This document shows positions 20,297-30,129 of a DNA stretch of 64,000 nt, in pieces. The stretch's first letter is position 1, and each line of letters starts with the position of its first letter. Both the position numbers and the translations under genes were made by a program. The DNA comes from Rhodocollybia butyracea (lineage: Eukaryota > Basidiomycota > Agaricomycetes > Agaricales > Omphalotaceae). The stretch is taken from assembly GCA_015501585.1 (NCBI GenBank), contig JADNRY010000107.1, positions 124,001-188,000 of the forward strand. The letters are read 5' to 3'. Below the pieces are notes generated by a model. It was given only the letters and a program-made list of their open reading frames with translations, did not search any database and was not told the DNA's origin.

Positions 20297-20625
20297 GGTG
20301 AACCGGCTTTTTTCAACCACATCCTGCATGGATGTTAATGGCACCTCCAATATGATGCTGTGCGATCTCTGTGACTTGGAGAGTAGAAGAAAACCAGTTT
20401 GTTTTTGACATCAGTTACTTGTCTCCATGAAATATAGCTCTGCTGCCTATGTGTCGGATCCATTGCCCGAACAAGTTCCTGCGCATCAACCCCCCGCCTC
20501 CCAGAATCCTCTGGAGGTGTCTAAGCCATTTTACTATACTAACAATTTAGATGTAGCCCTCGGACGCCCTGATCACATTTGTCACAGTGGTGACCGACCA
20601 TTACTCTAGGACAGTGACAAAAATC

Positions 20626-20865
20626 ATTCACAGGAAGAATCGAACTCCCGTCTCCATGAAATCTCACAGTGTGCCCGAGTTATATGATTTCAAGGTGTCT
20701 TGACCGCTAGACTATGTGAATAAGCACTGGATATGTTGAAAGTCTACCAATAATAGAAAAACTGGGAAAAGGCACAGCTGGATCTCTCAACAAGGAGGAA
20801 TTGAACCCCCAGAATCCTTGAAATATAACCAATGTCAGTGCCTTTGCCACTTGAGTATTCGAGTC
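20626..20865 (-). repeat. Two tRNA-like units (family B then A)
   Basis: 20626-20721 is family B: T-arm GGGAG-TTCGATT-CTTCC, D-arm TAGTCTAGCGGTCAAGA, acceptor mispaired. 20785-20865 is a family A remnant with T-arm TGGGGGTTCAATTCCTCC but a lost CCTTG 5' strand. Confidence 0.45.
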
Positions 20866-20930
20866 TGTCCTCAAGGCAGGCATTATCCACAAGTTCTACG
20901 CTCTATTACACGACATTGGCCTTTCAATCC

Positions 20931-21260
20931 ATACCCTGATAGCTCAAGTCCAACCTCAATTTGATGGATCCGACCTCACAGGGTTCATTTCCGAGTATGA
21001 CATGTGAGCCAAGGCATACAACCCCCAGGCATGTATTTGACTATTCGAGTGCAACAGCTGAAAAAAAACTCATCAATTACCATCTCCTTGACCTTGCTTG
21101 ACCACTGGACGGAACGTTGCAGCTTCTTGAACTCCCAACCCTGATAGCACAACTGTTAGTTGATATCTGTCCAAACCCGATTCAGTGGAGATCCTCAATG
21201 TGTCCTCAATGATTTTAAGGCGTCTTGACCACTTGACTATTTGAGTGGATACCAGATGGC
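20931..21260. repeat. Degenerate tRNA-like fragments
   Basis: A family C start (CCTGATAGCTCAAG near 20936 and again near 21148) and two 5' halves of family A on the minus strand (near 21030-21050 and 21196-21246). None is complete. Confidence 0.35.
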
Positions 21261-21461
21261 GTTTCTATACTGTCTTGATGCCCTGCCTTCAGACAAGGGC
21301 CATTCATCACTGAATACAACATGAGCAAGTCCCACCTATTGCCATACACTTACTCCCGTCTCCATGAAATGATGTCAACGGTTTTTGGGCATTGGGCCGT
21401 GGTAACTCGATCACCCCTTGCAGGATCAAGTGAGAGAAAAAATTCAATCTCTTCGAGTTTG

Positions 21462-21552
21462 CCACTCCCAAAGGAGGAATCAAACCCCTGCCTCCTTGAA
21501 ATATTGGTACTTAATGAACGGTATATAATTTCAAGGTGTCTTGACCACTGGG
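21462..21552 (-). repeat. Family A tRNA-like unit truncated at the 5' end
   Basis: The T-arm GGGG-TTTGATT-CCTCC and the hairpin CCTTGAAATTATATACCG/CAAGG are present. The sequence breaks off in the D-arm at CCCAGTGGTCAAG. Confidence 0.42.
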
Positions 21553-21932
21553 ATCAACTACCACTTTGTGTGTGTGTTCAATGCCACCTAAAATTTTTCA
21601 TTTTTACCCTCCTCCTTGAAAGATGAAATCTTGGGTCATATATATAATTGCAAGACTAGCAGATGGTTGTTTTGCACTCACAACCCAGCGCCGCTGGGTG
21701 CCTGGATCCAACTTGCGTCCCGGCTCATCTAAAATAAACACACGTGTGAGATGAAGGAAAATCTCCTAAAAATTATTCCTTGGTTGTGAGGATTTCAACC
21801 ACTGGACAATGCGAGTGCACTATGGAAGTTGACAACTTGGGCTCGTACCGCCACATCTTCCATCTTAGCCGTGTACTGGCACTATCAAGCAGTACAAGAA
21901 AAAAATGCAACTCATTCAATCATTTCCTATCA

Positions 21933-22031
21933 CACTCAAAGGAGTAATCGAACCCCCGCCTCCCTGAAATATAAATGCCGAATCAACGATCTATGATCTC
22001 AAGGTGTCTTGGCCACTTGACTATTTGAGTG
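21933..22031 (-). tRNA. tRNA-like unit, family A
   Basis: Acceptor ACTCAAA/TTTGAGT is perfect. The D-arm is TAGTCAAGTGGCCAAGA and the T-arm is GGGGG-TTCGATT-ACTCC. A T6 run lies about 32 bases past the 3' end (21899-21905). Confidence 0.55.
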
Positions 22032-22131
22032 CATACCAGATTGCATTTTTGTAGCCCTATACCATTGTGCCCTTGCCATTTCCTTGTGTAGCATAAAAAC
22101 AAATGCTGGTAATCATCCTATATACACACAT

Positions 22132-22221
22132 ACTCACAGGAAGATTCGAACTCCCGTCTAAATAAAGATGTATTTTATGTGAATCATTTCGAGGTGTCTT
22201 GACCACTGGTCTATGTGAGTG
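22132..22221 (-). tRNA. tRNA-like unit, family B
   Basis: ACTCACA pairs with TGTGAGT perfectly, the D-arm is TAGACCAGTGGTCAAGA and the T-arm is GGGAG-TTCGAAT-CTTCC. The 3' half of the central stem has been lost (TTTAGACGG), so no stem forms here. Confidence 0.48.
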
Positions 22222-22369
22222 TACTATAAAAGTGATAACCCTGATAATCTGCGTTTGATTTTGGACCACTCTAATCTGGCACAAGCACAGCAGCAGGCGA
22301 GGGAAAAAAGTGGATAGAAATTAAATCTTTACAAGCAAGCTATATACTTGGAGAGAGGCTGCTATAAAA

Positions 22370-22850
22370 ATGAAACTTCAGTCCTTTAGACACAATGACT
22401 AGCAGGGTGCTTGGTTTAACGCTCAGTCCCTAACATCGGAAACAATTTTTAGTTCCGATCCTAATGACATCATTACACGTGACGTCTGATGAGCCATATT
22501 TCATGCCCAAGGAATGGTTTATGACTCACCACACATCACGTGGCCAGACTAAGTATCTTGCTTTTCGTATTCCAATTACCATGGACCCACTCATTGGTCA
22601 CCCTCCTATAATTTCAAGGTGTCAAAATCAATTGGATAGTTGATCGAGACTATGCTCCTGCGGGCCAACACTTTCCTGGTTGGGCCGCTTGTCGCCTAGA
22701 CTGGGCAAAAAAATAAACAAACTGCGCAGGTCGAGAGGGTGGAAGTATGACCACCATCGCTGAGAACAAAAAACAAAAAAAAATCAATTGTCTTATTGCT
22801 TTCTTATCACACTCAAAGGGGGGATCGAAACCCCGCCTCCTTGAAATATC
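22370..22850. repeat. Roughly 430-bp duplication, copy 2
   Basis: Partner of 18745-19175. Its hairpin motif (22433-22475: ATCGGAAAC..GTTCCGAT, then CCTAATGACATCATTAC) is better preserved than in copy 1. Confidence 0.7.
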
Positions 22851-22860
22851 AAGGCATGAT
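22809..22860 (-). repeat. tRNA-like 3' half, family A
   Basis: The T-arm GGGG-TTTCGATC-CCCCC and the TTTCAAGGAGG arm are present. The sequence then passes directly into a family C unit on the other strand. Confidence 0.4.
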
Positions 22861-22882
22861 ATACATTGGCTTTTTAATCCAT

Positions 22883-22960
22883 ACCCTGATAGCTCAACTG
22901 TTAGTTGACCCAAGTTCCAACTCAATGATAGATTCGCAGGTTCGAACCTGGCAGTGTAAT
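22883..22960 (+). tRNA. tRNA-like unit, family C
   Basis: Plus strand: ACCCTGATAGCTCAACTGTTAG resembles a normal A box, the T-arm CAGG-TTCGAAC-CTG is perfect, and ACCCTG nearly pairs with CAGTGT. The centre TTCCAACTCAATGATAG has no obvious anticodon stem. Confidence 0.48.
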
Positions 22961-23073
22961 CCACGCCTCCTGTGTTTCCGCCTAGTATTTTACACCTACA
23001 TGTAACTAAGTTTGCAACTCACCGTCTAACAGAGGGGTCGCAGAAATTGCACAGAAATCACATACATTCCTCA

Positions 23074-23163
23074 ACACTCACTGAACTCCCGTCTCCTTGG
23101 AATCTGATAGTGCGCCCAAGCTATATGATTTCAAGGTGTCTTGACCACTGGACTATATGAGTG
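23074..23163 (-). tRNA. tRNA-like unit, family B, B box damaged
   Basis: The D-arm TAGTCCAGTGGTCAAGA and CCTTGAAATCATATAGC..CAAGG stem are present. The T-arm is cut to GGGAGTTCAGTGAG, losing the CGATTCTTCC part. Confidence 0.42.
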
Positions 23164-23305
23164 CACTCTAAAAAGTGGTGAACCTGGTAAAGTGAGCTTA
23201 CAGCAGCTGCCTCTCAGATTTGGTTCTGCATTCCAAGCTCAGATTAAACACACGTGTGCATGCAATCGGCCGTGTGTTCCTTGGGCAGGGGAAAATTTTT
23301 TGACT

Positions 23306-23363
23306 ACACCCAAAGGAAGAGTTGAACCCCCCAACTAATCTCATGGCAGCCACTATTTGAGTG
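23306..23363 (-). repeat. Short tRNA-like remnant, family A
   Basis: CACTCAAATAGTGG and the T-arm GGGG-TTCAACT-CTTCC are only about 20 bases apart. The D-arm and hairpin are missing. Confidence 0.32.
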
Positions 23364-23532
23364 CATACCTATGCTGAGCCCGATGCTTTGATGAATTGCT
23401 GGATGTCTGCCTAATGCCTCTTGACCACTTTACTATTCGAGTCCATACTAGGAGTAATACAACCAGGAATACTTGCGCCACGTCTGCAGGACTATACAGT
23501 ACTAAAAATGTTTATGATACCATTTCTTCTAC

Positions 23533-23630
23533 ACGCTTGAAAGAGGGAATCGAACCCCGGCCTCCTTGAAAGATGAAATCTTGGGACAGAATAATTTCAA
23601 GGTGTGTCTTATCCACTTGACTATTCAAGT
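23533..23630 (-). tRNA. tRNA-like unit, family A
   Basis: ACTTGAA pairs with TTTCAAG-like 3' bases. The T-arm is CGGGG-TTCGATT-CCCTC and the D-arm TAGTCAAGTGGATAAGA. There is a 2-base insertion before CCTTG (ACACACC). Confidence 0.5.
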
Positions 23631-23674
23631 TTGTACTAGATGGTTTCAAAATAAACAACGCTACTGAAATGTTA

Positions 23675-23773
23675 CACTCAAAGGAGGAATTGAACCCCCG
23701 CCTCCTTGAAATATCTCAAGTCCTTCAGGATGTTATGATCTCAAGGCGTCTTGGCCACTTGACTATTCGAGTG
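23675..23773 (-). tRNA. tRNA-like unit, family A
   Basis: ACTCGAA/TTTGAGT, D-arm GTC-AAGTGGCCAA-GAC, T-arm GGGGG-TTCAATT-CCTCC. CCTTGAGATCAT faces ATATTTCAAGG. The flank TGTACTAGCTTTTGT matches that of the unit at 9150. Confidence 0.55.
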
Positions 23774-23834
23774 TGTACTAGCTTTTGTCTGTACCCCAGA
23801 TATTGTTCAACTCTTTACTATTAACCAGCAGAAC

Positions 23835-24042
23835 TTGCTCGGGAGGATTCGCCCCCTTGCAATCAGTCACTTTGTCTTGGCCACTTGACTAGTTGAGTGC
23901 ATATGGGTCACAAAAATTTGCGCAGTCTCATGGTAAATACTCACAGGAAGAATTGAACTCCCGTCTCCTTGGAATCTCAATGAAATTTGCTAAAGAAATA
24001 CGTATGATTTCAAGGTGTCTTGGCCGCTGGACTATGTGAGTG
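23835..24042 (-). repeat. Two tRNA-like units (A-like, then B)
   Basis: 23835-23909 is a short A-like unit with T-arm GGGGGCGAATCCTCC and D-arm TAGTCAAGTGGCCAAGA. 23939-24042 is a full family B unit: acceptor ACTCACA/TGTGAGT perfect, CCTTGAAATCATACG..CAAGG, T-arm GGGAG-TTCAATT-CTTCC. Confidence 0.5.
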
Positions 24043-24123
24043 CACTATAAAAGTGGTGAACCTGGTATCACAGAGTTCCTGGTTGGGTGGCACCTCTTCA
24101 ACTTTTACTGTTAGCAGTATGCA

Positions 24124-24201
24124 ACCCTGATAGTGCAACTGTTAGTTGGTATCTGTCCTACTTTGATTCCATGGACACGCAGGTTTGAACCTCACAGGGT
24201 A
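24124..24201 (+). tRNA. tRNA-like unit, family C, with T8 terminator
   Basis: ACCCTGA/TCACAGGGT pair at the ends, the A box is TAGTGCAACTGTTAGTTGG and the T-arm is CAGG-TTTGAAC-CTC. A run of eight or more T follows at 24229-24237. Confidence 0.5.
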
Positions 24202-24466
24202 TTCGACGCGTCTGGTATTTCTGCAGATTTTTTTTTTCAAATGATACTATTTCTTACAGATATCTTCCTTGGAACAAGTGTACATGTCAAGGTGTAAGTA
24301 TACCAGATGGTGTTTCCAAGTGACCTGCTCTGGCCACTTACCAACCAAGAGAATTTTCTACTTACAGGACCAAGGCATCTTGGCCACTGGACTTGGGCTC
24401 TCACATCAAAGGGTGATCACTCCCTGGCTTTCTATCGAGCCTCCTGGTGGCAGGGAAGCCACACAT

Positions 24467-24813
24467 ACAGGAGGAATTGAACCTCTGCCTCCTTGAAATA
24501 TTAGACATGACTATTTGAGATGGTCCCTCATCCGCACGTATATCTCCCCGTAAGAATACGGCCATAAAATTTGCCAAAATTGGTCTATATGGTATGGCAT
24601 CAGACCAATATCCTACTATTGGTTTAAACTCACCATGGTAGAGAATCATGCCCTTTGAAAACTGGTCACAGAAACCATTTATGGTACAGTTATGGGTACC
24701 TACGGTGGAGATGCTCACACCACTGGGACCAAACCTGAGTCGTATCTCTTCCCTCACTCTGATAGCTCAACTATTAGTTTACCGACCGACGCAGGTTTGA
24801 TCCTGACAGGGTA
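24467..24813. repeat. tRNA-like fragments (A on minus, C on plus)
   Basis: 24467-24520 holds a T-arm (AGAGG-TTCAATT-CCTCC) joined to a bare CTCAAATAGTC end. 24755-24813 holds a shortened family C unit (CTGATAGCTCAACTATTAG..CAGGTTTGATCCTGACAGGG). Confidence 0.4.
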
Positions 24814-25049
24814 ATCTATCCCCCATCTCTTGTCCCACGCTGGTTGTCAAAATCTTGCACAGTAGTAATCCAGGTCAGGATGAGTAGAGGCCAAAAGACC
24901 CAGAATTCTGCCAGAAAAGTGGCGTTACCAAGTGGCCACAACCTCAGAGGATAGCCGGCACAACCTGGGTCAATTATCATCAATCCAGACCAAGCACAAG
25001 GTCACCCTAAGTTGTGTGGGATCTTAGTTATCAGGCCTTGTACAGAGGC

Positions 25050-25070
25050 TGCCGGGGGGGGGGGGGGGCT
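25050..25070 (+). repeat. Poly-G run
   Basis: An uninterrupted run of about 17 G. Such homopolymers are error-prone in assembly and can form quadruplexes; no gene is nearby. Confidence 0.8.
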
Positions 25071-25162
25071 GGGTGATATCTCAAAGCTCAGATAGTACAC
25101 TGGTACTACAGACTGTGTGAGAACAAAAAACGATTAGACAAGACTGTTACATAGGTGCCAAA

Positions 25163-25230
25163 GTGCCTTTGGGACTCGAACCCTTGTCCATCTGGGGTTA
25201 CCAATGCCACTGTGCTATATAGACACTACA
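25163..25230 (-). tRNA. tRNA-like unit
   Basis: Minus strand: GTGTCTA faces AAGGCAC, the A box is TAGCACAGTGGCATTGG and the T-arm is AAGGG-TTCGAGT-CCCAA. Only about 22 bases lie between D- and T-arms. Confidence 0.42.
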
Positions 25231-25423
25231 TGTACTCTTAAAATTGATTAAAAAGAACCTCTGTTTGACTTGACATCATTGTACGTAGTAGTTCTATCGT
25301 CTCTCTGTTTAGTACACCTTATATGTTACTGGACGTATTACAAGCCGCTCTACTAGAAATCTGCATCCAAAACCCTAAGAGAACACGTCAAATGATTTAA
25401 AACTGAAAACTAGACAGTGGCAC

Positions 25424-26248
25424 TTACAAGGGTGCCGCCGTCAAAATAGAGGAGATCTGGACACCAACGTGGGCCTCTCTCTCGTTCCTTGGCTCTAGTG
25501 AGAACCCCCTCTGGGAGTGGTATATAGGTGAACCTCCAAACCCGATAGACAATCTATCGGCCATATATTCAATACGCTTGTTCACCAGGGTAACATCAAA
25601 TCCAGGCTTGATGTTGTCTACTAGCCCAGTTAGATTCACCCAAAGTTGGAGCGTCTAAAAAGTACGTACCCTGTACAAAATCTTTCTCAATGACCACGCC
25701 TCTTCAATGACTTTTTCCAGACTCTGAGGGTGTATGCGCTTGCAGAATGTCTCAAACACCAGGTAGCAGAACTGGACATCCTGGGTCAGGTCGCTAGTGA
25801 TTTGGCAAATGGCAGAAGAGATATTGGAAGATGGATTGTCCCTAACCAACCATTCCAGCACAGCAAGAGTGCCAGCACAGAACAACCCTCTAACAAGTGC
25901 ATCAACTAGCACCAGCTTACTGAATTTGCATCCTGGATCGGCGATCTGCCTTTCGATCCAGCTCATCTTGGTCTGAAGACTGGGTGAAGAGTCGATACAA
26001 TGAGGTTTTAGAATATCAGCATAAGTTTCGAGCTGTATATTCGTGCGCATGGTTTGAAAACCATAATAAGACCGAGCCTCTTGGATTTGGATAGCTCTGG
26101 ATATTCGATTGCTAAGATCGTGGATAGTGGAAGAGTCAAAAGTCGATGCCATGTAGGATATCAATTGTAGAACTTGGGTGTCCGTCGCGCTTTGCTTCAG
26201 GTCAAAACTCTCAGACGTCCAAAACGAATGCTGGGCTTTCTTATACAA
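25424..26248 (-). pseudogene. Ribonucleotide reductase R2-like relic, copy 2
   Basis: Minus strand. 26248 to about 25670 encodes an R2-like segment: IQEARSYYGFQ, then an IERQIADPGCKFSKLVLVDA stretch resembling the R2 helix before the radical site, then RGLFCAGTLAVLEW matching the EGIFFSGSFA-type helix. After an apparent intron, 25639-25424 gives NKRIEYMADRLSIGFGG. Ligand positions are lost: TNIQLE replaces the Glu-x2-His motif (both residues changed) and DLTQDVQF replaces the second. Near 25705 a single-base loss moves VIEEA..EKDF out of frame (it reads EEAWSLRKIL). The lesion differs from that of copy 1, so the two copies decayed separately. Family context: a class I R2 without iron ligands could only act like yeast Rnr4, but the frame break argues for a dead copy. 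Confidence 0.68.
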
Positions 26249-26249
26249 G

Positions 26250-26753
26250 GCCCAAATCTAGGTGGGTTAGCCAAGATAACACACCCACAGAGACACTCAC
26301 TTCTGGGTACGTGATTGGAAACAACACAAATCTCTTTTTTCCACTTGAAATCAAAGGCTCCTCTTCTGAAATGACATTCAAATTGACTGGGTAACTGTGT
26401 AAGGATAGGATCTCACCATGATTGTGTACTTTTGTATCAGACATGGTGAGAGCAAAGATAAAATGGCCCAGATCAGCCTTTTTACATAAAGTGAATCCTC
26501 ACCCTCATTCTGACCTCAGAATGAGGGGTGCGAGCCTATCATGTGACTGTTGATTCCCACAACATAACTTTGACTTGACCACCATCTTGAACGTAAGTCA
26601 TCCACACACAATCTTTGTATCATCTCATGTTTTTCATGCAGTAGTAAATCAACAAGTTACTCTCTAACCCCGTTGTAGTATTGTTGTGTTGGAAAAGGTA
26701 CGTTGCCAAAACCTAAATGGTAGTCCATGAATAACATTTATCTCATGTAGAAA
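26250..26753. other. Intergenic region without recognised gene
   Basis: It contains a GGATTTGG-rich end, an inverted CTCACCCTCATTCTGA/TCAGAATGAGGG hairpin near 26500-26528 and E-box-like CATGTGAC. The coiled-coil gene begins right after it. Confidence 0.4.
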
Positions 26754-27083
26754 ATGGTATTCTCTCGTGGAGGAAAAACTGGACCCTCACTCGCCGATGA
26801 TGATATGGAGTTTTCAGACTTTGGAGAGACTGCAGCCGCAGCCGACACTACGTATTACGAAAACACCAACAATGTCCTCCTCGATCTCCTTGCAAACCTG
26901 CAGCGTAAGTTGAAGCGCCAAGAAGAACTCCAGATCTGGAAGGATACAAAAATCAAAGAGCTTGAACAAGAGCTTGACACGCAGCGTGCCTTGGCAGCTT
27001 TACAAGCAAAGGTGGGACTACTCGAGGAGGTGATTGAGAGGCTAACTGAGGAGAACAAGATGTTGAAACAAGGACAAGCGTAG
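26754..27083 (+). CDS. Small coiled-coil protein (109 aa), unknown function
   Basis: A single-exon frame starting ATGGTATTCTC. Residues 1-40 are acidic and Ala-rich. Residues 45-106 form a strong heptad pattern (LLANLQRKLKRQEELQ..LEQEL..ALAALQAKVGLLEEVIERL), typical of a two-stranded coiled coil. It has no catalytic motif. A second protein of the same design lies at 41580-41905. I do not recognise the family. The start is preceded by an in-frame stop and an A/T-rich leader, and the frame ends just before a tRNA-like unit. Confidence 0.6.
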   Translation: MVFSRGGKTGPSLADDDMEFSDFGETAAAADTTYYENTNNVLLDLLANLQRKLKRQEELQIWKDTKIKELEQELDTQRALAALQAKVGLLEEVIERLTEENKMLKQGQA

Positions 27084-27148
27084 AGTAGATCGTGAGTGGC
27101 GTGTGCTTTGAAGGTTGCATGTAATAAAAATGAATACGTCTTTGACAA

Positions 27149-27235
27149 GTGTTGAGTGCCGTGAGCAGGAATCGAACCTTTGTTAGTTTGATGAACCCAA
27201 GGGTTTATCAGGACCATGAGCTTCCAACTATGTAT
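27149..27235 (-). tRNA. tRNA-like unit
   Basis: The minus-strand T-arm region CAAAGG-TTCGATT-CCTGC and A-box-like TAGTTGGAAGCTCATGGTCC are present. CCCTTGGG..CCCAAGGG gives a central hairpin. GTGCC at the 3' end lacks a good 5' partner. Confidence 0.35.
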
Positions 27236-27302
27236 GGGTCACATTACAAGTAACATCTGAGGGTTTGAATAGAATGACACCTGCAGCTTGACTACTCTGA
27301 AG

Positions 27303-27380
27303 CCCCTGTAGTCTAATGGTATCATCGCTTGGTCATTTATTAGTGATTTTACAAGGGTTCAACTCCCTCTAGGGCACTGA
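27303..27380 (+). tRNA. tRNA-like unit
   Basis: GCCCCTG pairs with CTAGGGC, the D-arm is TAGTCTAATGGTATCAT and the T-arm is AAGGG-TTCAACT-CCCTC. The central part GCTTGGTCATTTATTAGTG has no 5-bp stem with a 7-base loop. Confidence 0.45.
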
Positions 27381-27417
27381 GCACTTTGTATGCCTTGTTT
27401 AATATTTTTTAATCATT

Positions 27418-27460
27418 ACTATCCGAACTAAAAAACATTCCGATGCTAATGACGTCATTG
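27418..27460 (+). repeat. Hairpin motif copy with CRE-type TGACGTCA
   Basis: ATCCGAACT..CATTCCGAT is slightly degraded, and the trailing part reads GCTAATGACGTCATTG, creating a perfect palindromic TGACGTCA. It lies just 3' of the Ulp1-type gene's stop codon (27470). Confidence 0.6.
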
Positions 27461-27469
27461 ATTTAGAGT

Positions 27470-30129
27470 CTACTTTATATAAATATCACAATGCTCGAGA
27501 TATTCAAGCAGTAAATGAATCCGTTTACAGTTCATATTAGGTAACAAGGAAAACCCCGGCGCCGAATCCCCCGACTCGATTCTTCCCTTGTATAGCAGCT
27601 GTCGAAGGTACCATAGGATATTCAATCCACACGAAGATGTGTCAGATTGCGTTGGAACCTTGGAGGGGTTAGGCATCAACCACATCTATATAATCCAGCC
27701 ACTCACCTTTTTCCACACCCACTTCCATTCGTTTTCCTTCATATCCAATCCCTGCATGGCAAGGAGTGTGCGACATATCCATGCAAGGCCCTAGGAACCC
27801 AAAAAATTAGCCAAAGTAAAGAAACACAACACATACGAGTACTACCAGCATTGCTTCCGACGCTCTCTTTTTCTGGGGGAGGCTATCGCATGTGAACATG
27901 GTCTTGGCAGAAAAATCAATGATTGCACTGAACCAGTGCTCGTTGTTTTCGTTGATGGCGATATAGACGAATTTGATATCTTTAATATCCATCTCGAGTA
28001 TCTAGTGTTTTCTCATAAAAGTTATACCATATCAAGTGAATGAAAAACACGTACCTGGAGTTTCTTGTCCAGGTTCAAGCTCAGGGTTGGTTGCTTGTGA
28101 AACTGGGGTGAACCTTCTGTGCATGCCTTATCCTTGTACATAAAAGTAGCAGAGAAATAAGAATTGAGGAAGAGTACAGGATACCGCCTTCCCTGTCGAG
28201 CCCACGTAGTCCCGAAATGTTCAATGACTTCGTCATTTATCCACTCGCCTGCTCGTAGCTTTAATAGAGATTCAGTTTGAATGAATCTCTTCTGGCCTGG
28301 ACGCCATTTGATATTTTCGGTCTAAAAAAAAAAAACTGGCTGAGACACTGATACAAAGAGGATAAAAACCAGCACACACGTAGGATACAAGAACCGAAAG
28401 CGTCTCCCGGGTCAGTTCATTGTCGTTGTCAAGTCGTGACCAGAAATCTTGACGCTTCATCCAGTACTCCGCCTCATCAGAGGGTACTGCATTTGATGAT
28501 TCTGGTGAGTGAGGTACTGATGGCAGAGGGACGATCGATGGTTCGGACAGGTGTTCTTGGGGACGGGGTGTCGAAATGGATTGTTCCAGGAGACGAGTTA
28601 CCGGTTCTGTCAGGCTCGGGACTGACTCTGGCACGCCACCAAAGATGACCGATGTTGCCTGAATGGTAAGGTTTACGACCTGGTGCCGTGATCTTCTAGG
28701 CCTCTCGTGGGCCACAATTTCTGGAGCCTCGTAAGCCACAGGTTGGTCGTGTGGAGCCTTGGCGGCCACAAGCTCATCGTGTTGAGCCTTGGCGGCCACA
28801 CGCTGATCGTGTGGAGCATAGGGAGGAGGCGGGGCCTCATCTGGAATGGGAGGAGAGGTAATGCTTGGAACAGGCACAGTAGCAGGGATTGGGGCAACAG
28901 GAGGTGGCGGCGAGTCTTTAGACGCCATTTAGCTTGATACAAGGTAACCAAATGACCAACTCACCGACCCAAAAGAAGGCACTCTCCAAAGCAGACATAC
29001 CTTCAACCAACGGCGATATTCGGGTATAGATTTCCAAGAGAGCGTCCTCGACTGACACACTCTGATCTGCAATGAGCAAGACATATTTCCATATACATCC
29101 CTCGATTTCCTTGATAACAGCCGGCTTTTCTTTCATCAGTGATTGCATTAAATACTTGCAAGAATAATTAGCGTTGGACAAACAAAAAAAAAAAAAGTCA
29201 ATACCTGGAGGAGAACCGACCGGCCGATACCCTTAAACTTCTTGTCCTGCAGAAGAAGGATCGGGGAAATAGCAAGTGCGCAGTGGAGGATAGTCTGCCA
29301 CTCGCTGGGATCGTAGTGAACACACATATGAAGATCCGTACGCAGGTCTTGCAAGCCCGTAGATCTAAACCAGCCTATAATTATTAGGGCACTAGCAAAA
29401 GTCGTGTACCACGTACCCTTGTGCGATCAACTTGTCCACAAGAACTGTCCAAGGGTGGATATTCCCTTCTTTTTTGGGGAATTGAACGATGCCCTTTAAC
29501 CGTATGTATGTTAATGAAACAGGATGCACACAATAGATCCATACCTCTTTATAAAGACCGATGTGGAATGCAACGATGTGCAGATTAGATTTTAGTCTGC
29601 CAAATCTTCCTTTAATGACCGTATCTCTAACTCTCCGCGTGAGGATTTGGATAGAACGATCGGTTTGGCCAACTGAAGTCTCGATTGGGGTGTCCTGGGG
29701 TTGAAAGAACATCTCCTTCTGGCTTATTATGAACACTTTACAGCCACGATCGGGCTCGATGAGAGTGCCGCACTGAATTAAATCAAAAAACGCGACAAAA
29801 GTACGAGGAATATTACATACAAGTTTCTTCAGCTTCTCCAGAATACTAGGGCCAGACGGGACAATCTCCAGGCGCAAATTCAGAGGTTGGGTATTAGCCA
29901 CCGCGATCATCTGCGTGGCAAAGACTGGGGCCATGACGGTCAACCACTGATCAGGTGAAAAGTCGGCGATTCCCTGGGTTAGTACCTTCCACTCAAAAGT
30001 GTTGTTGAAATTATCGATTACAGATTTCTTGAGAGAAGAGAATTCCCCCGAGGGGTTCTGCTGTAAGAAATGTATGCATACATCTGCGATGCTGTGTGGA
30101 AGCCATGCGGAAGTAACCTTGGTTGTCAT
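27470..30129 (-). CDS. Ulp1/SENP-type (C48) cysteine protease, multi-exon
   Basis: Predicted to cleave SUMO-like conjugates or precursors. Minus-strand exons join in phase across about eight GT..AG introns into a protein of roughly 800 residues, starting MTTKVTSAW at 30129. N-terminal half: unrecognised helical region. Middle (28928-28350): Pro-rich disordered stretch with a 10-residue repeat (HDQPVA..). C-terminal protease: LRAGEWINDEVIEHFG near 28250-28210, FLNSYF, then catalytic His in NEHWF (27929-27945), Asp in CDSL (near 27890) and Gln/Cys in QSDTSSCG (27625-27655), all in family order. The frame ends HCDIYIK at 27470. It is divergent from the JmjC gene, with only 131 bp between start codons. 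Ulp1-like proteases of this sort often ride with DNA transposons in basidiomycetes, but I see no transposase here. Confidence 0.8.
28727..28825 (-). repeat. 30-bp in-frame minisatellite
   Basis: Three imperfect 30-bp units inside the Ulp1-type gene encode a HDQxVAAKAP-type decapeptide (PHDQRVAAKAQ, HDELVAAKAP, HDQPVAYEAP). Confidence 0.75.

Noticed and set aside
4400..25250. Calling the tRNA-like units true tRNA genes with isotypes
   Set aside because: Nearly all lack T33 and a 7-base anticodon loop even after allowing an intron at the standard place, so I report them as tRNA-like and give no isotype except as a weak possibility for two.
4400..25250. CRISPR array
   Set aside because: The repeats are tRNA-shaped, unequal in spacing and diverged, and the sequence is eukaryotic.
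25424..26248. Processed (retroposed) copy of the R2-like gene
   Set aside because: An intron at the same place and non-coding similarity beyond the exons exist in both copies, which points to DNA duplication.
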